NCBI RefSeq assembly: GCF_000208865.1
Contig: NC_018394.1
Location: 2,193,964-2,257,963, forward strand
DNA from: Neospora caninum Liverpool
Taxonomy: Eukaryota; Apicomplexa; Conoidasida; Eucoccidiorida; Sarcocystidae
Length of the DNA stretch: 64,000 nt
Direction: 5' to 3'
In this document: positions 1 through 11,100 of the stretch, piece by piece
Layout: the number at the start of each line of letters is the position of its first letter
How positions within the stretch are numbered: the first letter of the stretch is position 1
Translations under genes and position numbers: made by a program
The notes under the pieces: model-generated
Database searches by the model: none
What the model was told of the DNA's origin: nothing
What the model saw: the letters and a program-made list of their open reading frames with translations, nothing else

Positions 1-1187
1 CTTCGTTCCGGGGGCTGTCGTTTGCCGGGGTTTTTTGACCATCTGCGAGTGCTTTCCTCCGTCTCGTGTCGCGATGGCTTCCCTCGAGGTCTTTGGCGTG
101 TTTTCGTTTCGCACGCTTCAGCCGTCCACCGCGGGTCTCTTTCGTGACATCTTTCAGAACACCCCTGGAAATCGGAGTCTGTTCGACGAGCTCACTTCCG
201 TTCGCGTGGAAATGAAGACATACACGCGCCAGGATTTTCAAGTGATGGGCCTCGTCGACCTCATGCCGCCGCTCTGTCTCCATCCCGACCAGGTTCGACA
301 GGGACACAGAAAGGGGAAGAAAAACCTGCGCCGTCGATTTCCTCCTCGGCCTCCTCTTTCTGTCGTCCCGGTCTTCTGGCTTTCACGCAGCCATGTGCCT
401 TTTCGCTCTCTCCCTTTCTCTCTCCTCTCGTTCTGCGTCTCGCCTCGTCGACGCGCACGTTGTCTCGTGACGCTCCACTGCTGCATGCAATCCTTTGCTT
501 CTGCAGACGATTGCGGAGCTCGCCCTCACCATCTGGCGAGCGGCGCATTTCCGGCTGCAGGCGAAGGTGAACGAGCAGAACTCTTCGTCGACTTCGCCGT
601 CGAGCAGCCTGTCGCCCGACACGCGAAGCCTGCGGGCCGAGGAGGTGAATCGGCGCCTCGCGGTCGACGTCGCGAACGTGAAGGAGATCTTCAAACGGCG
701 CCAGAAGGAAGAGAAAAAGCGGCAGCGAGAGATGGCGAAGGACCGCACAGAAAGCGAGAAACGCATGCGAATGAAGGCAAGGGAAGACGCAAGAAACTCC
801 GCGTCGGGCGCGCTGGCGTCCTCGCGCTCCTCAGGCGCGGGTGGAGTTACACTCGAAAGCCGGGACGAACAGCGGGAAATGCTGCAGGAGATCATGCGCG
901 TCAGGTCTACTATCCAGGAGCATGTCGACAAGGTAAGACGCGACAGTGTGGTGAAAACCGAATGGCGATCTGTTTCGCTGGTATCAGTGGTGGTTCTTGA
1001 ATTTTCTTCTCCCCTGCTTGTCTTTGCCCAGCGCCTGGAACAAACTCTTCTTCGGCAACGTTGCACACGAGGGCATTTTTGGAATGAAAAGACAGATGAA
1101 CTTAACACGCCGGTGCTCGCTTCGGAGTTTCCACCTCGCTGGTATCCGGGGTTTCGTGTCCTAATATGTGTGCGGCCTATAATAAAG

Positions 1188-1219
<32 letters not shown>

Positions 1220-3117
1220 GCGAGGGGATGACGCATACGGTCTGATACTGTACTGTAGGTTACATGTACGCATATATATATATATATATATACATACATC
1301 CGTGTCTCATGTCCATTTGTAGGGAGCGGAGGTGACGAAAGCTCAGATGGGGTTTTTGTTCATGTTTGCGTTTCTCTAGGCCGACTTCGAAGAGGAGCAG
1401 CACATGCTGAAACTGCTGGAGAAGCAGGACGCGCGCGAGGAGTTCAAGCAAAGCATCAAAGAGATTCAAATTGAAGCCTTCTTCTGTCACCAGGTACTTT
1501 TCTCTTCTCTCTCTCGGTCTTCCTTGTCCTTCCCTCTCTCATGCGCTCGTATTTCGTCTCTGCTCTCTCCTCCCTGCCTCTCTGCACTGTGTCGTCTGTC
1601 GCCTCCTCACCGCGTCTTGTCTCCTCGCCCCTTTTCTTGTCTCCTCGGTCACGCTGCGGGCGCCTTGCTTGCTTTCTTTTCGTTGCGCATCTCCGCTCGT
1701 TTCCTTTTCTCCTGCTTTCGCTTTTGCACCTCTTTCTGCTCTCTGTGCGGTTCTTCGCTGTTGTCGGCCATCCATTCGTCGCACCCGTCTTTCTCCTGCG
1801 CACCTGCAAAGAAGGATCCCAGACTCTCCTGGCCATTTTTGCAGTATTAATACATGGTGTTCAGTCGGTTCTCTTTCAGTGCTGGCGCCTTGACGCGTCC
1901 CGATCTTCTTTTTGTCACTAGCTCTCTCGTCTCCATGCATATCGTCTCCAGAGCAACGTTTCGTAGAGAACCTCGAACGCGATCGCATGCGTCTCTGCGG
2001 TTACGCCCCTGTGTGCTTTGTACCGTTACTTTCCTCTCCCCTGTTTTCTCCTCTCTGCAGTGCAACGAATACTGTGACAAAATCAATCCTGTATGTAGCA
2101 AGGCGGGGCACAACATCGAAAAGAAGAAGGCGATGAAGCGGTTCTTCCGGTGTCCGGAGTGTACATACAGCCCGATCGTCGCAATCGGCCATACCCTTCC
2201 TGACGGATGTCCAAAGTACGGAACAAACCGAAACGCTTTAACGAGTCCTCTCGATCTCGCGACTCTCTCGTTTGCATCCGTTTTTTTCGGTTGTCTGCCT
2301 CATCCCGCGACACTGCGCTCGCCCCGGCTCCTCTCTCTCCGTCGCCAGTAGGATCTATCTCCTTCTACGCTTCTTTTTCTGTGCTCATGTTGGTAGTACC
2401 TGTTGCTGTTCGCTTCGTTGCGTTTCCATCTCGGTTTTCTCCACTCTGCTTTCTCTCCCTGTCCCGTCGTTTCGTTCAGCCGTTCCTTCCTTGCTCTCAT
2501 CCCCCCTTCCTTTCTGCCTCGCCGCTCTCCTCTCTTTCTCGTTTGCATTCTGCCGGCACCCCTTCCTGACATTCTGTGCTCTGCAACCGTCCAAACCGTC
2601 CAAATGGTGTTTGCAGGTGCCGGGTCGCGCTCAAAAATCTGCTGCTTCCAGCGGTCTCCGCGTATAAGCCGAAAGCCATTAAGCCTCTCCAGAACGAAAC
2701 TCTTACCATCACGTAGGCACACTCGGCGGGACGCGTTTTCTCTCTAGCTGGTCTTTCCTTTTGCCTTCGCGCTTCCGTCCTCTGATTTCTCCTATCGTGT
2801 CTTCCACTGTCTGTTTCTCTTCGGTCCCTCCCTTCCCCTCTTGGGCACGCATTTCCTGTTTCGTGCTGCAAAAACCACTGCGCCTCCGTTTTTCCTGGTG
2901 TTCTCCATCCGCACAAATCTCCTCGTCCTTCCAATTTGTCTGTGTTTTGTCTTTTGCCTGTTTCTCGCCACCCGTGCTTAGCGGAGATGACGAAGATCAT
3001 CGATGTCGCTCTCGATCCGTTAAACCTTCGTGCGTACTAGCCTGCGACGCCGGATCTGAGGACTGGGGCCACGACGAGGAGAATGTGCAAGTTGCGGAAA
3101 ATGCACTGGAAGCGTGA
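1..3117 (+). CDS. Coiled-coil protein with C-terminal Mcm10-type zinc finger (5' end unresolved)
   Basis: Exons by splice sites and phase: up to 292, 507-932, 1380-1493, 2061-2215, 2617-2712 and 2982-3117. The frame is open to the left edge. The first Met is at 74, so the gene may begin there or outside the window. The middle exons encode a charged coiled coil. The last exons give a Cys/His cluster (CHQC, ten residues, C, four residues, H, then KRFFRCPEC and GCPKC). Its spacing matches the C-terminal zinc finger of the replication factor Mcm10, including the KRFF(K/R)CP core. The final Cys pair forms only if 2215 joins 2617, which supports that splice. Without the last splice the protein would stop at 2716. 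I chose splicing to 2982 because it gives NETLTITGDDEDH, which resembles the Mcm10 tail. The N-terminal part (from MASLEVFGVF) is not recognised and no OB-fold core is visible here, so Mcm10 identity is an inference; it could be another protein carrying this finger. Confidence 0.6.
1191..1295. repeat. (TA)n microsatellites in intron
   Basis: Two TA/CATA tracts (about 1191-1219 and 1271-1295) lie in the intron between the exons ending at 932 and starting at 1380. Confidence 0.8.
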
Positions 3118-3711
3118 CACGAACAGAAGCACAGGGAAGAAAGACAAGAAACTGGAAGTATTTCGGCATATCCAGAGAACGGAGAACACGAAGAAGGGTA
3201 AAGGCATACACTCGCATATCAGTATATTAGGCGCGGTGGAATTTTGGATGCACGGAACGGGAGGAGGGAAAGGAAGCGCAGGAAGGATTATTCGGCGAGA
3301 AGTGATCTCTGACGCGAAGGCAATAGAACGTGAGGAAGGAAAGAAAAGAGCAGATGAAAGACAGCGGGGGAATAGGAACAGAGAGACAAAGAGGGACGAC
3401 GACGTCTCGGTTGCTTTTTTTGCCGCGCGCGCTTCTCCTTTGTAGAGTTCTATTTGAAGGGGACCTGATTCGTCGACCCACTCGCAAACGAATGCTTGTT
3501 TTTGTCTCCTTGGCGAAAGATTTCAAAATTGTTTTTCGATTCTGCATTGTTTCTCTTGCCCTGCACATCTCCAATTGTCAAACTGTGGCACGGACGGAAG
3601 AAGCATAAAACACTTTCTTGGGAGACGAAGCGGCAACCTGATTTTGCATTTATTTGTGCAATCGGACTTGTCCGCACACATACGGTAAATATCTGTATGT
3701 ATATATACATA

Positions 3712-3714
<3 letters not shown>

Positions 3715-3747
<33 letters not shown>
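3715..3747. repeat. (TA)n microsatellite
   Basis: An uninterrupted AT dinucleotide run of about 33 bases in intergenic DNA. Confidence 0.9.
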
Positions 3748-3751
<4 letters not shown>

Positions 3752-4928
3752 ATGTACTGATTCGCAACAATGTGTACACATGTATACTAATATATAGGCA
3801 TACTCGGATTTGTGGGTAGAGGTGCGCTAACGCCTGCAGTCGAGACACCAGAGCGCGTCTCTCCACAACATTTTGAGGTTCCCGATGTCTCAAAATTCTT
3901 GATCACACGTGCCCTTCTCTCTTTCGCTCTTCGCGGGCGCCTCGTCACGAACATACACATCTGAAATGTGACAGTTCGAACGTGCGAGAATGGGTGGCTG
4001 CGCTAACGCCTCTCGCTCTAGATCCTTACTGCAAGCCAGTGCATGCAGCGAGACGTAAACTGAAAACTGGTGGAGGTCTGTGTCTCTCCGTCATGCTCTC
4101 GCGTCCCAAATACCGTCAGCGATTTGCCGCCTACGTGGTCAGGTGGTCCCTCTGGCGTTTGTTTTTGAGCGCACTTTAAAGCGATGTTGCGGTTGACGTG
4201 CTAGGCCAGTAGGGCCAGTGAGAGTGAACGCGAGAATTGCTCGCTGTTCGCCTTCCCCTGTTACTTGCTGGGGGGGTGTGACGGCAACACTGCCTCGTTA
4301 CACTTTGTGTATTTCCCAGTGTCACGAGACTCTCCATGGAAGGAAAATGTGTGGAACTACAGAAGCGATCGACATCGCCGGGCTTTGCCTAGTGTCACGT
4401 GGACCTCGTGCTTGTTTGGGATCGTCTGCTCAATTTTGCGTTGTGGCGAGATGCGAAAATAGTTAAGAAATGTGCCTGCTGGTAAGAGGGTGCAGACGTT
4501 CGAGCGTTCCACCTGAAGACGCTGTCCTGTGCTGTGGCATTGAGGGGACAGCAAGAAACCTGAATGGAATTCCCTCCCCCACTGGACGCCAGAGATCTAA
4601 GGTGGCCTAAGACACGGAATTACAATACACGGGAGCCCTCCCATTGCCGTGGTGTTTTTAGTGACAAACGCATCAGTTCGATGACAAACCGACAAACTTC
4701 AAGGGTCCCCGATTTTTTTCTGCGATGCCGCTGTGTAGCGTTACCCTTGCGTTCGTCCAGTTAACCGCGTAGTGCCACCTTGATTTCGGCTTCTCTCAAC
4801 CTTATCCATCCATGAAGGAAGACAGCCACAGTTTTCTGACGGAAAGGTTCGAACCTCACGCTTCGGTTGAGGCGGGCTCCTTTCGGCAGCTTCCGTCCAC
4901 CGGCGAGAGGTGCGGATGTGCGACTTCT

Positions 4929-4943
4929 AGAGACGCAGTCTCT
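4929..4943. promoter_or_regulatory. Palindromic WGAGACG-type element
   Basis: AGAGACGCAGTCTCT is a perfect inverted repeat with a 3-base centre and contains AGAGACG. WGAGACG heptamers are described as promoter elements of T. gondii dense-granule genes. This copy lies about 420 bp before the ATG at 5360. A regulatory role is inferred. Confidence 0.4.
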
Positions 4944-5359
4944 CAGGCTGTCGATGTGCTCCGATTTGCAGCGGTGGTTCATTGGGTTGTCCAGTCGACT
5001 TAGTGAAACTTGTCACTTTTCACTTTCTAGGTTTTTTTTTGCTGTAGATGTCGAGTGACGTCGGTTCCAAAATGTATGGCGTCTCTTGTCTTCATGTCGA
5101 TCCTGCAGGGAGGCGATTGATTTCGGCAGCGCACATCCGGAGACGCCGTGTCTGTTCTTTCCAAGCATTTCTCGTACACACTGGCGATGCGACAGTCCAG
5201 CGAGTTCACGTGTGTAGGCCGTTGTCAGTCTTTAGAGCTGTCGATAGGCAAGCCCCCAGAAATTAGGTTTTCCTCCCGATATCTGTCACCAGAAATCGTG
5301 TTTTAGTTCTTATTTCGAGGCGCGCTCGCGTGTGCACGGCAAACACCGTGAACTGCAAA

Positions 5360-6118
5360 ATGGCGCGAGACACTGCGTCACCTTTGGAGCCAGAGGCGGG
5401 ATCGCCCGACGACCTTAGCATTTTAGGTGATAGTAGGCTTTCTTCGGACCTCAGCCAGCGATCGGGATCGACTGCAGGGAGCGAGGATACTCCGAAATCG
5501 ACTTGCTCGTTAAACGACAAGCTGAGGGCAACAGACCTTCAACAGGCCCTCGAATCGTTGTCTTTACGTGTGCCGCTGGACGATCTGAATCGCGATGGCG
5601 GCGTGAGTAGCTCAAAGTCGCGTTTCACACTACAAGCCAGTCAGGATGGTGTGTGTCAGCATGTGGATGCAGCGAGAGAACCTCGACTCCGCTGGGACCA
5701 CAAATTGACAAACGTCAAGACTCACGCTACACTTCCTAGTGCGGCCGTACACCGAAGCGTTCGTGACCGTCCAACTCCTGGGATGTGGACCCCCTCTTCC
5801 CTGGTGTCTACGCCTGGCTTGGAGAACGAGGACGGTGGACGTTCCGACACAAATACTGTACACAGCAACGGGAGGCATTTGTCCCACGTTGTCTCGCACA
5901 GTATGGTGGTGCCGACTGAGCTATCGGCGCACGAGGTGATCTACTTGAAGTTGCTGTATTACTACAAACGGCGAGCCCGGTCTACAAGGGAGAATCTGTG
6001 GGGGCCTTCCGACTTTTGCTTGCATTGCTGTCGACGATACAAAGTGGCCGATTCGATCACCGATGGTCTCATGGAAGACTTGAAACGACACACAGGCTCC
6101 AGCCCATCGCTTCCGTAA
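5360..6118 (+). CDS. Hypothetical protein, single exon, 252 aa
   Basis: The ORF starts at ATG 5360 in the context GCAAAATGG, a good apicomplexan initiation context, and ends at TAA 6116-6118. The N-terminal half is acidic and Ser/Thr-rich (MARDTASPLEPEAGSPDD). The C-terminal 60 residues are more ordered: a Tyr/Leu-rich basic helix (VIYLKLLYYYKRRAR), then a Cys-containing segment FCLHCCRRYK. No known domain is recognised, and no signal peptide or membrane segment is seen. A palindromic WGAGACG element lies upstream. Splicing near the 3' end into the open stretch after 6227 cannot be excluded, since a CAG precedes the last residues. It is ranked above neighbouring ORFs for its start context and length, but coding status is not proven. 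Confidence 0.42.
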   Translation: MARDTASPLEPEAGSPDDLSILGDSRLSSDLSQRSGSTAGSEDTPKSTCSLNDKLRATDLQQALESLSLRVPLDDLNRDGGVSSSKSRFTLQASQDGVCQHVDAAREPRLRWDHKLTNVKTHATLPSAAVHRSVRDRPTPGMWTPSSLVSTPGLENEDGGRSDTNTVHSNGRHLSHVVSHSMVVPTELSAHEVIYLKLLYYYKRRARSTRENLWGPSDFCLHCCRRYKVADSITDGLMEDLKRHTGSSPSLP

Positions 6119-7247
6119 CCGCACATCGACGGAGCGGAGCAACCCTATGCGAGAAGAATCTGTCGACGGGTTCAGACAATCTGGCGAAACAGCAATCGTA
6201 GGCACCAAAGTGTGTGAAGGAGAGGCATGCACTCCGGCGACGGAAATTGCAGGGGGTGTTCACAGATGGCAGCGGACCGATATGGGCAAACAGTGAATTT
6301 CCCCAGGTATACAGAGAGGCAGTATAGGACAGCCCGGGGGGTTCTCGTAAGCGGGGGAACCGTTTACGAGAGACGCGGTCTCATAGACCAACGCATTTTG
6401 GTGATTCGGCCACAAGAGGCGATGATTCCTCTCCGTCGTAAATTAGCAAGCACACTGTCGCGGATCGCCAGCGTGCTGGTTGGGGCAGTGCGCGACATTT
6501 TTGCACTGAAATTTAGGAATGGCCTGGATGTGCGTTCCCTGCCGTTATACCGGGTGACGGCGGAACAAGCGCCGCATGATGCATAAGCTGCGTGTGTGTG
6601 CAGAAATTTTACGAGAACGGACGTAGCTGTTTTTGTCCACCATGTGCTGTGGCTAGATATGTCAGGTTTCGGGGCTCTCCAGAGCGTGAGGAGCATCCTT
6701 TCCCCAACGTTTTCTGTAGGGATTTCCCGCGCGACCGTTGGAAAGCGCGGGTACATCCAAGATGGTTTCGACTTTCTGTACGGGGCACGAAAGATGCGAA
6801 GACCACTTGGTTTTTTCAATGACACCTGGTAGTGGGCACTCCCACATCTCAATTGCTGTGTTATGTACGACGGTAGTGTAGCGTGGGTTGGCGGAACTGG
6901 ACATTCACCTTAGGGGGATGTCGCCTATGCAAGTGCAGCATGCTCGTACGTGGATTTTTCTGCATAGCTCCAGTCAGCATGTGTGAGCACGCGAACGTAG
7001 AAGTCTTGTCTGGACAAGCAAGCGTGGATTATCTGCGTACCAAACAAATTCTATGAAGCGTGACGGTCGACGGAAGCTCTACCATTTTAAACCGACTGGA
7101 GAGGCGGTCTCCAAATCAAATCTCGCCGACCTAATACCAACCTGGACATGCGACCCAGAGGAATGCGCCAGTCGGTCGAACTTGGCCTTGGAAACAGTGG
7201 CACGGATGATACGCTCACGCTGTTGCCACGTGGCCAATCCTGACGGC

Positions 7248-7280
<33 letters not shown>

Positions 7281-8149
7281 ACCTATACGGAGTCGGGCAC
7301 CTGTAGTTGGCACTGCGTCTGCTGTAATGTCCGATCAACCTGGAAGAATCGGTAGAATTTCCGATTTAAGGGACATCGTGGTAACGTGACGTAGCAAGCG
7401 CCGTTAGGAAGCCAGACTGTCACGCCGCCTCTCCTTACACAAGTGCAACGGCCGGACCCATGCACGGTGGTAAATGGGTTGCTAGTGTGTAAACGTTTAG
7501 TGGTACAGTAATTCTGCGTGTAAAACGAACAATATTTTTTTATCGACGTAATGGGGTGTATTGCTAAGATAGGTAGGTAGGCGAGCGTTCGACATTGAAA
7601 GAACAGATACACATGCGTTCAGATTCCGTGAGCAGGGTTGTTCTGCCCGAGTCGTCGGCTGGCCCCATACCGAAACGGCACAGAAATTGGAGGCAGGGCC
7701 CGAGAGCAGAAAAGAAAAACGTCGATCGGTGTCTCGGGTGCGCATTCCTTCGATACCGGTACGAACCCGGCCTCACGCTGAACTAAGGAAAACGAAAGCT
7801 GCAGTGGCTTTTGCCGACGGCGCTTTCCTGGTTTTTATTTACTTACGTATGCATCGCACCTACAGATAAGTATATGCACGTATTCATGCATGTCCATATA
7901 TGTACCCCTATATGCATATATATATATATATATATATGCTTTTATCCGCATGGGCGAGTCTTCCATGGTTCGGAGCGCGTTCAGAAAATTCGAATGTGAT
8001 AGCAGCCGAGAGCCGGCTTTGCTGCTGAGACTTCTCAGAGGGAGCAGACGTCGGCCTCTCTAAAAACACGAGGCGACAGGAGAAAAACCAATTTGCCCCG
8101 CTTTCGCTACACAAAAACAAATTTTGCGGCCTCTTGCCTTCCCTGGGTT
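6119..8149. other. Spacer, no supported gene
   Basis: The 3' flanks of the ORF at 5360 and of the minus-strand coiled-coil gene meet here. It holds (TA)n tracts at 7249-7275 and 7915-7937 and a second GAGACGCGGTCTC palindrome at 6370-6382. An open stretch at 6227-6586 (+) and one at 6364-6852 (-) overlap each other and neither resembles a family. Confidence 0.4.
6370..6382. promoter_or_regulatory. Second GAGAC/GTCTC palindrome
   Basis: GAGACGCGGTCTC is an inverted repeat of the same design as the one at 4929-4943 (GAGAC, 3-base centre, GTCTC) and includes AGAGACG with its 5' base. It lies 250 bp downstream of the ORF ending at 6118. Function is inferred only. Confidence 0.3.
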
Positions 8150-11100
8150 TCAGTCCCCAGCTTCTTCGGCACCCTCTTCGATATCTGGGACCGCAAGGCC
8201 GTCCAGAATGTCCTCAGCGAAGTTGTCCAGGACCTCAAATGCTTCCCGTTCATAACCAGCTCCTCCGCTCGAAAAGAGCCAGAAAGGTCTCCAGTTCCAG
8301 TCCCACGCCTGCCGGGGTGTACCTCCACCTGACACGCCACCGCCTGACAGAGGGGAAAGTGGGGCGGGACTCTGCAGCGCTGGAGCCAGCTGTCCTCCCG
8401 TTCGGAGCGTCTGCATAGTTGGTGCGCAGCATGCTGGACTGCAGTGTCCGAGGTATGCTCTTTCCAGTCCCCTTTTTCGGCACGGCTCGGAGCATTGAGT
8501 AGAGCCACATGCGCCATCTTGCACCGGCGCTCCCCCCGCCGGCCCCAAGTTAACAGGAGAAACGCGCAAGATGAAATTACCCGCAGACAGCGCAGAAGCA
8601 GGGGACCATCCCATTCCGTGTCCCCGCACCGCAGTTGAACAAAAACCCGCGATATGTCCGTTCGCGGCCGTCCCTCTCTCGCGTGACTCCTCCGATCCGC
8701 ATTCGCTGAATGCACCAGCAGGCCCTCGCAGACTCAGCTGACAAGGACGCGTTCGCATGCTGTGATTCGGCCGTGAAACAAAATGATAAGGACGCGATTC
8801 GCAGAGAACGCCCGTTTTTCCCCTCTCGTTCGTCACACACCCAGGCGCTAACGAGGGAACCGATGCCACATTTGAATCCGTTCGTACCGTCAGGTCTCCA
8901 CCGCTGGCCTCCCACTGTGTGAAAGGCAGAGACACCTTCCCTCGACGGACCAGGCTCTTCTCCGAAAGAGACGGAATGCGTGGGGAACCAGGATCCGGTT
9001 TAACAGACCTGGAAACGCCTGGAGAACACGAAAAAACAGCGTCTTGCCCCGACTGTACACAATCCGCTCTTCCGTCTGACTCGGCCGTTGATCGCCGAGC
9101 GTCGGCGAGACGGTGCGAGCGGAAACGCCGACTGGCATCGCCGCTGGTTTCGCTTCTCGGAGACGCTGCTCGTTCCCCCCAGTGAGACTGGCGTCTCTGG
9201 GACCCTGCCCATCGAGGAGGACACCCGGTTCTAGGAGTGCCGCGCGTCTGGTGCAAGAAAGCGGAAGCCAGTGCGGAGACAGACGGAGAGACGGAAGGAA
9301 AAGCAGTGCCGTCGAGAAAGGAAGAGGCAACAAGCGCGCGCGAGTCGTGGGAAGAGAAATGGGAAACAAAGTGGACTGAGGGGGAGAATGAAGCGCCGCC
9401 TTCCGGCCCCGCAGCCCGAGCGGGAGAGGACACACCGCATAAGACTCGAGAAAGGTGAACCGTGCATGCGTCGACGGAAGCGCAGAGAGGCTGAGACGGA
9501 CGACGGGTTTCCCGGAGGGAATGACCCAGTTTCTCATGCGGGAATTCGACGAGGGACGAGGCAGGGTCACACGAAAGCAGAGAACACTGGGTGAGGGAAG
9601 GAGAGGAAGCGGGAGAGGCGCCTGAGGCGGAGACACGAGGTGGAGACGACGGACCCGAGAAGGCAAACGCAGAGTCGACTGTTGCAGTGGAAGCTGTAGA
9701 CGTGGCATCGGCACAAGGCGCAGGACACGCCTCAATCCCATCGCGGTCCAAACGAAAAACAGAAGAGGTAACGGACGACGCCGCATCTTCCCGTCGGCGG
9801 CCTCGCACGAACCAGAGAGGCTCGAGCTCGCCCCACTGGCTCTGCTGTCTCTGCGTCTCTGTTAGGTGTCCCTCACGCACGCACTGCTCTCGCCAATCGA
9901 CCGACCGCACCGCTGGCTGCCGATCCACGCAGCGAGAAGCAGGCGCCGTCTCGGCGAGCGCGACCCGAGACGCAGGCAAAGAGGCGGAACTCGCAGCCCA
10001 CCACGGATGCCCATCCGTCACCACTGCCGCTGAGAGAAGAAACGCCCCGAGAGCTCCCGAAGACGCGGAGGCTCCGCAGTCGTCGTGCTCGCTCAGTCGC
10101 GCGAGCGTCGCCTGCGCGCTTTCCGGGCCAAACAGATTCTGGTCTCTCTTTGTGCTGTCCTCAAGAATGACTGGCAGATCCTTCCGGGCCTTTGCCGTGT
10201 GCATGCGTGCCTCGCAGGCCGATCCTCGCGCCCTGACGCTGCTGCCCAGACTGGCTTCGATGCACTCGCGACGGGACGCAGCCCGCAGAGCTGTTGCCTC
10301 CCTTTCCTCCTCTGTCTTTGCGTCTTCTCGTCCTTCTCTCTTTTTCTCTCTCCAACCTTCCCTCTTCTCTTCTCCCGTCCCGTCTCCCCGCCGGGGCCGT
10401 TGTTCCGGACTGTGCCCATGTAAAGGCAGCGAGAGGGCCTGCGGCTGCTGACCGCGCAAGTCCGCATGCGTTGCGTTCTCTCGCTTCGGGACTTGCGGCG
10501 TCGCGTTTTCGTGCTCGCAGTCCAGCGAAGCGAGAGAAGCCTGAAGCGGGAAAAAGGCCTTCATGACGGAGTCTCTCGCGTGCTGAACGAGAGACAAGGC
10601 GCTGCTCGCGGGGCCGGAGGGCGTGGAGCCCGAGCGACTGCGCCCGCCCGGCCTCTCCGATCGGCCAGCCGACGTATGCGCGTTGCTGTTCACAGCTGTC
10701 TTGTCTACCTCTTCGTTCGGCTCGCCGTCCTGCAAATCGGCAGACGTTCCGCGCGACGGCGAGCGCTCAGCCGAGGTAACCTGAAAATGGCGAGAGAGAA
10801 CGGGAGAAAGGAGCGAGCATTCAGGACGGAACGCCGCACCGAAACGAGACACGGAACGTGAGAGGACGAGGGGGATCAATTGGAGGTGAAAGCGCGGAGA
10901 CAACACCAGACCAGCGATGAAAAAAAAAACAAACTCGCGGCGACGTTCAAAACGCCACCGAAGGCGTTTTGAACGTCTCTGTCCAGCCTTACCTCCGTTT
11001 CGTCGTCCTCGCTCGCTCCTCTTCTCCCGTGAGCACCGAGCGAGACTTCCCCTTTCTGTCTCTCTCCGCTTCGCTCGTCCGCGCTGTTCCGTCGTTCCCC

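Larger units (their letters stand above)
3118..5359. other. Intergenic, no supported gene
   Basis: Probable 3' UTR of the Mcm10-type gene followed by spacer. It holds a (TA)n tract at 3715-3747 and the palindrome at 4929-4943. Short ORFs of 60-147 codons overlap each other in several frames and show no recognisable domain or good splice structure. Confidence 0.5.

Noticed and set aside
1034..1200. Possible extra coiled-coil exon (RLEQTLLRQ) after a CAG
   Set aside because: No donor keeps phase 0 with the flanking exons, and the frame soon runs into the TA microsatellite.
4846..4858. GGTTCGAACC, like a tRNA B box
   Set aside because: No 5-bp T stem, A box or acceptor stem can be formed around it.
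9591..10451. Plus-strand ORF of 286 codons
   Set aside because: Antisense to the last exon of the coiled-coil gene, whose splice phases and start are better supported.
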